Assembly (NCBI GenBank): GCA_002299785.1
Contig: DBNL01000037.1
Span: forward strand, 597 to 19,478
Length of the DNA: 18,882 nucleotides
Origin: Verrucomicrobia bacterium UBA673
Lineage (GTDB): Bacteria; Verrucomicrobiota; Verrucomicrobiia; Limisphaerales; UBA1096
Direction: 5' to 3'
Shown: positions 14,805 through 18,882 of the stretch, piece after piece
How positions within the stretch are numbered: the stretch's first letter is position 1
Layout of the letters: each line of letters opens with the position of its first letter
The notes under the pieces: model-generated
What the model saw: the letters and a program-made list of their open reading frames with translations, nothing else
The model's database searches: none
What the model was told of the DNA's origin: nothing
Translations under genes and position numbers: made by a program

Positions 14805-14867
14805 CAATGCAGGGAAAAGTTTTTGTGTTTAGTTTCAAATTTTCAATTGATGGAAGTATTAGATTAG

Positions 14868-14920
14868 GGTGATTTTTAAATTAAAATCGCTTGTGAACGT
14901 AAAATTAGAAGAAAATCACC
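14868..14920. repeat. Inverted repeat with 9-bp perfect arms
   Basis: GGTGATTTT at 14868-14876 is the exact reverse complement of AAAATCACC at 14912-14920, with a 35-base AT-rich spacer. It follows the oxidase stop codon on the minus strand. The long spacer makes a simple intrinsic terminator unlikely. Confidence 0.4.
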
Positions 14921-14956
14921 GAGTGAATCCTTAAAATGGGAACCTCAACTACTCCG

Positions 14957-16105
14957 CTACCGGTCAGCGCCGAACCTCGAGAGGCCGAGGAAGCCGATGG
15001 GTCGTTCGGTTTTACCGTCGAGAGCTAACTCGCTGAGCACTTTCCCTATCACGCTGGCGAACTTGAAGCCGTGCCCGCTGAATCCGCATGCGAAGTGCAC
15101 CCGCTCGCTTTCTGGGTGACGATCGACGATGAAGTGACCATCGGCTGAGTTGGTGTATTTGCAGACCTTTAACGTCCTTACTTGGCCAAGAGCATCCGGC
15201 AAATAGCGGCGAAGCGGCAGCAGGATTTCCTCTTCGTCAGTGGGGAATGTTTCGTCGGTGACCGCGTCCGCTGGCATGGGTGTACCGGGGTGATGCCACG
15301 CCAACTTGAGGGTGTCGCCCCTCATCGGGAAGCCGTAGTAAATACCAGTTAGATCACCATCGCCATTGGGGTCGATGTTCCAAACCGGGAAGTCGCCGTG
15401 CTGAAACAATGCCGGTTGCCTTGGCCTTACCCAGCCGAGCACCTGACGAGTTACCGTTAGCCTGACGTCAGGCAGTCGCAGCAAGTCTCCGGACCAAGCA
15501 CCGGCGCAGAGAATCAGCTTGGCCGCAGTGTAAGTTCCGCTAGTGGTTCGAACGGTTACGCCGTTGCTGTCGATTACCCAGTTGATGAGTGGTTCATTTG
15601 TGAGCAACTTGGTGCCGAGTTGTTGCGCTGCCTGGGCGTATGTTTTAACGGCGAGTTCGGAGAGCAGATAGCCGCCTTCCGGCTCAAGTGCACCGACCAT
15701 GCCTGCGTGTAGGGTGAACTGGGGGAACTGATTGGCTAATTCGCCGTGTGTAAGCGTAGAGAAAGGGAGGTTGTATGTCTTGGCGGCTAACTTCACGCCG
15801 CTGATTGCTGCGCCGTGGGGGAAGCCCATGTACAGAACGCCGGTTTTGTGGAGAAGGTTTTCACCGGTATCCTGTTCGATCTCTCGCCAAAGTTGATAGG
15901 CATCGCGCAGCAGCGGCACGTAGTCGGGATGTTCCTGATAGCTCAACCGAATAACACGCGTGTCGCCGTTGTAGGATGAGTTCGTGTTGGGGACCGATTG
16001 GCTGTCGATGCCGAGCACTCTCGCGCCGCGCCTGGCCAAGTGGTAACAGGCCGCCGCTCCCATCGAGCCAACGCCGACAACGATTACGTCGAGGTGATCT
16101 GGCAT
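14957..16105 (-). CDS. Monomeric sarcosine oxidase / N-methyltryptophan oxidase family flavoenzyme
   Basis: A 382-residue FAD-dependent amine oxidase that oxidatively demethylates N-methyl amino acids (or related secondary amines), giving formaldehyde and H2O2. The dinucleotide-binding motif is VVGVGSMGAAACYHLARRG (9-27). Covalent FAD attachment is expected at Cys315 in LKVCKYTNSADGHFIVD, the same position number as in Bacillus sarcosine oxidase. Lys267 in DTLKLAWHH matches the oxygen-activating Lys265, and GFSGHGFKFAS (341-351) is also conserved. The usual SHHGDTR before FAD is SYNGDTR here (residues 44-50), so two His are replaced. No signal peptide, so cytoplasmic. It starts five bases after the upstream esterase stop, implying one transcript. 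The true amine substrate is unknown. Confidence 0.92.
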   Translation of the reverse strand: MPDHLDVIVVGVGSMGAAACYHLARRGARVLGIDSQSVPNTNSSYNGDTRVIRLSYQEHPDYVPLLRDAYQLWREIEQDTGENLLHKTGVLYMGFPHGAAISGVKLAAKTYNLPFSTLTHGELANQFPQFTLHAGMVGALEPEGGYLLSELAVKTYAQAAQQLGTKLLTNEPLINWVIDSNGVTVRTTSGTYTAAKLILCAGAWSGDLLRLPDVRLTVTRQVLGWVRPRQPALFQHGDFPVWNIDPNGDGDLTGIYYGFPMRGDTLKLAWHHPGTPMPADAVTDETFPTDEEEILLPLRRYLPDALGQVRTLKVCKYTNSADGHFIVDRHPESERVHFACGFSGHGFKFASVIGKVLSELALDGKTERPIGFLGLSRFGADR

Positions 16106-16110
16106 GATTT

Positions 16111-18738
16111 TTATCTGGGGGCGTGTGCTAGGAAAAACTCCACGATAGGTCCGGGGTCTTTCAGACTGTGCGGGTGATGGCCGACCCCCGGTTTGTGAAT
16201 TACGTGAATATTTCCGCCAAGAACCTTGTAGCGTTTTTCAATGAGGTCGCTGTTCTCCTTGATTGGCACAACTTTGTCGGCGTCGCCAACGACGTGGAGA
16301 ATCGGGATGCCAGCTTTGGCCAATGGGGCGAGTCGGTCGATGGGGTTACCCTTATACGCCACTGCTTCGGCCTCGGTGAAACCGTACGCCGCGAGACATT
16401 GTTTCCATGTGGCGAGACTGCCCTTGCCAATGCCTCTGCCTGCGGGCCAGCTTTTAAAATCGCACACCGGCGCGTCGCCATAAATGCAAGCGACCTTGTC
16501 GGGGTTTCTGGCCGCCCAGTTGTAAATGATTAGGCCGCCACGACTCATTCCTTCCAACGCGGCTTTCGTGGCGAAGCCGTGTTGCGTGATAAGGAAATCA
16601 TAAAAACGATCCCACCGCTCAACCGCCCCCGGACTCCCAAACAACGCGCCCACCTCGCAGTAAACGACGTGCCAACCTTTGGCTAGTAGAGCGAGATCGG
16701 CTTGCGGTTCGTGCCCCCAAAAGCGGGCGCGCCAAACCCAGGGCTTGCCGGGCGCTGGCGTGTTCGGAGTGACAACACGACAGTCGGCATCACCTAGCTT
16801 GAAGTCATAACGGTCGAAGTTGTGCCAAGCGGATTTTTTTCCGGGGAAGTTCGCGGCCTGGTCAAACGCCCTGACTTCAGTTTTGTGCTTGGCTATATCG
16901 AGCAATTGTGTGGTTGTGACGAAGCGTGAGATGTTTAAAAAGTCCGGCTGTTCCCTATCCGTCGTGGGATAGCCACTGATGTTGAGTCGACTGATTTTTT
17001 TCTCGAAGAGGGATGCAAGTGTGATGAGGCTAGCTGAATCCCCGGTGCCCCACAATTCCAGCGGCGCGTCGGTGCAGCGCTCAAGTGTGCGGAGTGCGCT
17101 AATGCAGCGGCGTACATCCCAGACCTGTTGCCCGGCGAGCGTTTGCCCAAGCAGCATGAATCTGCGGCGGGTCTGCGTGAGGTGTTTTTGGTTTTGGGAC
17201 AATCGCGTGGGGCCAATCCCTCGGGGCGAAAGAGAGACGTAAACTCCCGGATGCTTGGCAACGAATTTGAGCTGACTGGCGATGTCTTCCACTTGGTTGT
17301 CATTGAGCACCTGGAGGTGCACGGGTGCGCCCTTGGCCAAGTCGGTCTTGTGGACAACGTGCATTCGCAGCCGAATCCCCGGTTGGCTGTCAAAGTCATA
17401 GGCAGCGAGTCGCACGCCGTCGCGCTCGATGTCAGAAACCTTTACGAGTTGCAACTTGCCAACGCGCTTGGGCCAACCGGCAAAGGTTTTCGAGCGCAAA
17501 TCCGACATTGTTTGAGGGCGCTTGGCCTTGGCGTCGTCGGTGGCGATCCGTGAGAACGTGTCGTGGATGGTTGTGGTTCGCTCGTCTTTCGGGGCGTTGC
17601 CGAACACCTTGAGTTGCTTGGGATCGAAAAGCTTGGTAGCCGGTTTGTCGATTAAAACGCTTTTACACTTGAGATGTTTGTTGAACCAGTTGAAGGCCGG
17701 CACGCGCAATTCCTGCGAGTCGCTGTGCCCACCGGGGGTTATGGCGAGTCCGAGGCTGCTTTTTTTGCCATGCAACTCGTAGATCCGACGGACTTTTTTG
17801 TAGAGCCGGTTGACGCCATCGAGAGGGAAGATGCCGTCGTCATCGGTGTTGAGGATGAGCAGCGGGCGAGGCGCGACGAGCGCGGCGACTTGGGCGAAAT
17901 CCCACTCATAAGTGTTCACATGATACATGCAGTCGCAATGTCCCTCGACGACTCCGTCGACAACGTGGTTTTGAAGGTCGGTAATTCCGGCGACCGGCGC
18001 GGCGACCTTGATGCGTTCGTCGAGTGCAGCGATCCACCAACTGTACGCGCCGCCGCCGCTGCGGCCGGTCACGCCGAGGCGGTTTTTGTCGACGACATCA
18101 AGTGACGTAAGGTAGTCGAGTGCGCGGATGCAGTTCCACGCCTCAACACCGGCCGGCGTGTAGCCACGGGAGTTCCACCACCACATGCCGTGGCGATAGG
18201 TGCCGTGGTGTATGCCGGAGAGCTCACCGAGTTGGATCGTATCGATGGCGAGGCAGATGAAACCGTTTCGGGCAAACCAAGCTCCATGATGCTGGTAGTA
18301 GGTTTTGTTACCATAATCGATGCCGTCAATCTTCACGCGGCCGTGGCCGCAAACGTAGAGGATTGTCGGCGCCGGCGCGGTGAGATTCTTTGGCACGTAC
18401 AGGTTGCCGGTGACGTATAGACCGGGGCTGGACTGAAAGTGAAGGTTGCGCACCTCGAACTCCTCGTGTTGCACTGTGCCGGTGATGGAGGCTTGCAGTG
18501 GGGTGCGTTCCGGCAGCGGGTCGAGGCCTAGCATCTCGTGAAGTTGCTTGCGGTAGAGATCTTTTTTGGCGTTCCAATCGTCGAGTGTCTCGATTTCGGC
18601 GAGGCAACTGTCGGCCAGTCGTTTGGTTTCGATTTTGAAATACTCGGCGAACATCCGGTCGCCGGGTGTTTGCAATTCAGCCGTGTGGCCAAGCGTCACA
18701 GCCAAGACGCAAAGTAAAAAAGGGAGTAGTCTTTTCAT
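16111..18738 (-). CDS. Secreted protein with three alpha/beta-hydrolase-like segments (acetylxylan esterase/dienelactone hydrolase-like)
   Basis: An 875-residue protein with signal peptide MKRLLPFLLCVLAVTLGHTA. Segment 1 (about 90-360) has the oxyanion-type GHGR (131-134), nucleophile Ser227 in GRSGGG, an Asp-rich NTDDDGIFP (297-305) and His338 in GGHSD, as in acetylxylan-esterase/prolyl-oligopeptidase-like hydrolases. Segment 2 (about 440-610) resembles the second lobe of such proteins; its elbow is GTGDSAS (564-570) and it lacks an obvious Asp/His, so it may be inactive. Segment 3 (about 665-870) is a complete second hydrolase: Ser731 in GMSRGG, Asp819 or Asp821 in VGDADKVVP, and a His in GHHPHS (854-859). 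It probably removes ester groups (acetyl or similar) from polysaccharides outside the cell. It is first in the unit with the oxidase and sulfatase. No Shine-Dalgarno is visible before the ATG. The two-lobe type is common; the added third domain is unusual. Confidence 0.88.
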   Translation of the reverse strand: MKRLLPFLLCVLAVTLGHTAELQTPGDRMFAEYFKIETKRLADSCLAEIETLDDWNAKKDLYRKQLHEMLGLDPLPERTPLQASITGTVQHEEFEVRNLHFQSSPGLYVTGNLYVPKNLTAPAPTILYVCGHGRVKIDGIDYGNKTYYQHHGAWFARNGFICLAIDTIQLGELSGIHHGTYRHGMWWWNSRGYTPAGVEAWNCIRALDYLTSLDVVDKNRLGVTGRSGGGAYSWWIAALDERIKVAAPVAGITDLQNHVVDGVVEGHCDCMYHVNTYEWDFAQVAALVAPRPLLILNTDDDGIFPLDGVNRLYKKVRRIYELHGKKSSLGLAITPGGHSDSQELRVPAFNWFNKHLKCKSVLIDKPATKLFDPKQLKVFGNAPKDERTTTIHDTFSRIATDDAKAKRPQTMSDLRSKTFAGWPKRVGKLQLVKVSDIERDGVRLAAYDFDSQPGIRLRMHVVHKTDLAKGAPVHLQVLNDNQVEDIASQLKFVAKHPGVYVSLSPRGIGPTRLSQNQKHLTQTRRRFMLLGQTLAGQQVWDVRRCISALRTLERCTDAPLELWGTGDSASLITLASLFEKKISRLNISGYPTTDREQPDFLNISRFVTTTQLLDIAKHKTEVRAFDQAANFPGKKSAWHNFDRYDFKLGDADCRVVTPNTPAPGKPWVWRARFWGHEPQADLALLAKGWHVVYCEVGALFGSPGAVERWDRFYDFLITQHGFATKAALEGMSRGGLIIYNWAARNPDKVACIYGDAPVCDFKSWPAGRGIGKGSLATWKQCLAAYGFTEAEAVAYKGNPIDRLAPLAKAGIPILHVVGDADKVVPIKENSDLIEKRYKVLGGNIHVIHKPGVGHHPHSLKDPGPIVEFFLAHAPR

Positions 18739-18861
18739 AATGAAAAAGTCTGTGCTTGGCCAAGCGTGGATGAGGAAGACGATTGAGACAAGCCAAGTTC
18801 CAAATGGTTAAGATCAGATTATCACTTGAAGTTTAGGTGGTGAGGCTGCAGCTTCTCGCAC
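18739..18861. other. Intergenic region, divergent start zone
   Basis: Between the esterase start and a possible plus-strand start there is one CTTGGCCAAG palindrome and no recognisable RNA gene. A promoter for the long minus-strand unit is expected here, but none stands out. Confidence 0.45.
18755..18764. repeat. Intergenic CTTGGCCAAG palindrome upstream of the esterase gene
   Basis: CTTGGCCAAG, within a 12-bp perfect palindrome GCTTGGCCAAGC (18754-18765), lies 17 bases upstream of the esterase start. It is one of only two exact TTGGCCAA copies outside coding sequence. Confidence 0.6.
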
Positions 18862-18882
18862 ATGAAATCCTTCCGTTGGATG
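18862..18882 (+). CDS. Possible start of a plus-strand gene (partial)
   Basis: ATG at 18862 opens MKSFRWM before the window ends. The Lys/Arg start is typical of a signal peptide, and a divergent gene is expected. A purine-rich GGTGGTGAGG lies rather far upstream. Only seven codons are visible, so nothing can be said about function. Confidence 0.3.

Larger units (their letters stand above)
14771..14956. other. AT-rich spacer between oxidase and sulfatase genes, with palindromes
   Basis: No gene is seen here. It holds a perfect 12-bp palindrome, CCAAGCGCTTGG at 14793-14804, close to the sulfatase start. It also holds a widely spaced inverted repeat: GGTGATTTT (14868-14876) and AAAATCACC (14912-14920). 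The latter could be an operator or mRNA stem after the oxidase gene; no U-tract follows it on the minus strand. A separate promoter for the sulfatase is plausible given the AT-richness, but I could not pick one convincingly. Confidence 0.5.
2175..18763. repeat. Window-wide iterated palindrome TTGGCCAA / CTTGGCCAAG
   Basis: Exact TTGGCCAA begins at 2175, 3408, 3543, 4401, 5013, 6258, 7238, 7671, 10918, 11041, 13263, 15182, 16316, 17333 and 18756. Ten of these 15 extend to CTTGGCCAAG (all except 2175, 5013, 7238, 10918 and 16316). Thirteen lie inside genes, read mostly as Leu-Ala-Lys or Leu-Gly-Gln. Many one-mismatch copies also occur (for example near 5031, 5212, 8209, 14709, 16032 and 18685). 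Positions were found by reading, so a few may be missed. Nothing in the window shows what the element does. Confidence 0.9.

Noticed and set aside
1..18882. CRISPR array, tRNA or rRNA genes, transposase or integrase genes
   Set aside because: No regularly spaced repeats, cloverleaf-like sequence, rRNA-like conserved stretch or transposase motif was found on reading; the iterated palindrome is irregularly spaced and mostly inside genes, so it is not a CRISPR array.

Overview
The window looks like a chromosomal segment from a free-living member of the PVC group, most likely Verrucomicrobiota. This is inferred from the gene families rather than from any marker gene: a Tat-exported Gfo/Idh/MocA oxidoreductase, a formylglycine-type sulfatase, large secreted alpha/beta-hydrolases, a LamG lectin-like surface protein, a secreted kexin-like protease with calcium-type repeats, and start codons mostly without Shine-Dalgarno sequences. 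Most of the window is GC-rich. The left 2.5 kb is visibly AT-richer and uses different codons.

Layout from left to right. (1) 1-2285, minus: the N-terminal 761 residues of a large secreted multi-domain LamG/Ig-like/PA14-like protein, cut by the window edge. (2) 2286-2509: AT-rich gap with a candidate promoter. (3) 2510-2960, minus: a broken gene joining an MrpE (MnhE)-like piece to an MrpD-like piece, apparently the scar of a deleted Na+/H+ antiporter operon. (4) 3075-4724, minus: a small unknown gene followed by mnmE. (5) 4782-9414, plus: a tightly overlapping operon of a kexin-like secreted protease, a RidA-MobA fusion and ApbE. (6) 9466-10866, minus: the Tat-exported oxidoreductase, ending in a good hairpin. 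(7) 10981-13352, plus: a secreted YdjC-type deacetylase overlapping an M28-like hydrolase with an altered active site. (8) 13349-18738, minus: a sulfatase whose stop codon interlocks with that of the M28-like gene, a sarcosine/N-methyltryptophan-type oxidase, and an 875-residue protein with three alpha/beta-hydrolase-like segments. (9) At the right edge, a possible gene start on plus.

Region 6-8 reads as an accessory degradation locus: sulfatase, esterase, deacetylase, exported sugar-type dehydrogenase and amine oxidase could together strip substituents from a sulfated, acylated, amine-bearing polymer. That pathway is an inference; no substrate can be read from the sequence.

The most striking pattern is not a gene. 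The 10-bp palindrome CTTGGCCAAG occurs 10 times, and its 8-bp core TTGGCCAA 15 times, where chance predicts about 0.02 and 0.3. It lies mostly inside genes, where it encodes Leu-Ala-Lys or Leu-Gly-Gln. Its half-site CGCTTGG also forms paired arrangements at gene ends and between genes. It behaves like a highly iterated palindrome, comparable in kind to cyanobacterial HIP1 or to DNA uptake sequences.
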